Source of the DNA: Actinomycetota bacterium
Lineage (GTDB): Bacteria; Actinomycetota; Actinomycetes; Streptosporangiales; Streptosporangiaceae
Direction of reading: 5' to 3'
DNA: 5,456 nt
NCBI GenBank assembly: GCA_003541285.1
Contig: DPMS01000272.1
Span: forward strand, 1 to 5,456
Of the stretch, positions 4,998 through 5,456 are shown piece by piece. Below the pieces are notes generated by a model. The model was not told the origin of the DNA. It worked only from the letters and a program-made list of their open reading frames with translations, and did no database searches. Numbering within the stretch: position 1 is the stretch's first letter; every line of letters begins with the position of its first letter. The position numbers were made by a program, and so were the translations under genes.

Positions 4998-5456
4998 ATG
5001 GGCACCCGCAGACGGCTCGACGCCGAACTGGTGAGGAGGGGGCTGGCTCGTTCGCGGGAGCAGGCGGCCGGCCTCGTCGCCGCCGGCCGGGTCCTGGTTG
5101 GCGGCCGTGTGGCCGGGAAGCCCGCCACCCAGGTGGCCGTGGATGACCCGATTCTGGTCAGGGAGGCGGACGGGGAGCCGGACTATGTCTCCCGTGGTGG
5201 CCAGAAGCTGGCCGGGGCGCTCGCCGCGTTCGGTGGCCTGCGGGTCGCCGGGCGGCGGTGCCTGGACGCCGGGGCTTCCACCGGCGGCTTCACCGACGTG
5301 CTCCTGCGGTCCGGGGCGGCCCACGTGGTCGCCGTCGACGTGGGCTACGGCCAGCTGGCCTGGGCGCTGCGGACCGACGACCGGGTCACCGTGCTGGACC
5401 GGGTGAACGTGCGCCAGCTCCAGCCTGGCCAGGTGGCCCCAGCCCCCAGCCTGGTG
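4998..5456 (+). CDS. tlyA: TlyA family rRNA 2'-O-methyltransferase, 3' end beyond window
   Basis: The first 153 codons are present; homologs have about 270 residues. The N-terminus aligns without gaps to M. tuberculosis TlyA as I recall it. An S4 RNA-binding domain spans about 5-55 (RLDAELVRRGLARSREQA). A short linker (EPDYV, 60-64) leads to SRGGQKL, containing the first catalytic-tetrad lysine, Lys70. The SAM-binding motif is LDAGASTGGFTDVLLRSGA (89-107), followed by VVAVDVGYGQLAWALR. The remaining tetrad residues lie past the edge. TlyA methylates C1409 of 16S and C1920 of 23S rRNA, which makes ribosomes sensitive to capreomycin and viomycin. The linker reads PDYV where M. tuberculosis has RAWV. 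No strong Shine-Dalgarno precedes ATG 4998, so translation may depend on coupling to the gene ending at 4978. NAD kinase and recN are the expected next genes. Confidence 0.93.
   Translation, partial: MGTRRRLDAELVRRGLARSREQAAGLVAAGRVLVGGRVAGKPATQVAVDDPILVREADGEPDYVSRGGQKLAGALAAFGGLRVAGRRCLDAGASTGGFTDVLLRSGAAHVVAVDVGYGQLAWALRTDDRVTVLDRVNVRQLQPGQVAPAPSLV

Noticed and set aside
1..5456. CRISPR array, tRNA, rRNA or insertion-sequence signatures
   Set aside because: No regularly spaced repeats, cloverleaf, conserved rRNA stretch, transposase or terminal inverted repeats with target duplication were seen.

Overview
The window is chromosomal DNA from a high-GC Gram-positive bacterium of the Actinomycetes. 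The base composition is very GC-rich, nearly every sense codon ends in G or C, and several proteins have close actinobacterial counterparts: a Rv1692-type HAD phosphatase, a TlyA ribosomal RNA methyltransferase and a Nei1-type DNA glycosylase with an MPEGD start. The genus cannot be fixed from sequence alone. All family assignments were made by eye, without database searches.

Layout. At 49-1086 (+) is a HAD-IIA phosphatase, its start overlapping the possible stop of an upstream reading frame. A 275-base gap (1087-1361) follows. It holds a long GC-rich hairpin (1138-1215), a short coding-like frame (1229-1369) and two smaller hairpins. At 1362-2330 and 2332-3189 (+) is a tightly coupled two-gene ABC exporter: ATPase, then six-helix ABC-2 permease. 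A 13-bp perfect inverted repeat (3203-3242) lies between it and a convergent pair on the minus strand: a Nei/Fpg DNA glycosylase (4080-3304), preceded in transcription order by a small SCP2 sterol-carrier-like protein (4457-4113). A divergent intergenic region (4458-4735) with promoter-like elements separates that pair from a rightward pair: an 80-residue uncharacterised protein (4736-4978) and tlyA (4998 onward), which is cut by the right edge.

How the parts fit. In Mycobacterium tuberculosis the order is Rv1691, Rv1692 (HAD glycerol-3-phosphate phosphatase), Rv1693 (small protein), Rv1694 (tlyA), then NAD kinase and recN. This window keeps the two ends of that block, but the exporter and the scp2-nei pair lie between them. 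The flanks are housekeeping-like (phospholipid head-group or metabolite dephosphorylation, and ribosome 2'-O-methylation). The middle looks like an accessory insertion carrying an efflux pump of unknown substrate. No mobile-element genes, tRNA, rRNA or CRISPR were seen. I found no convincing new multi-gene system. The points most worth a second look are the structured leader and hidden short frame ahead of the exporter, the small conserved-looking protein before tlyA, and the paired dyads in its upstream region.
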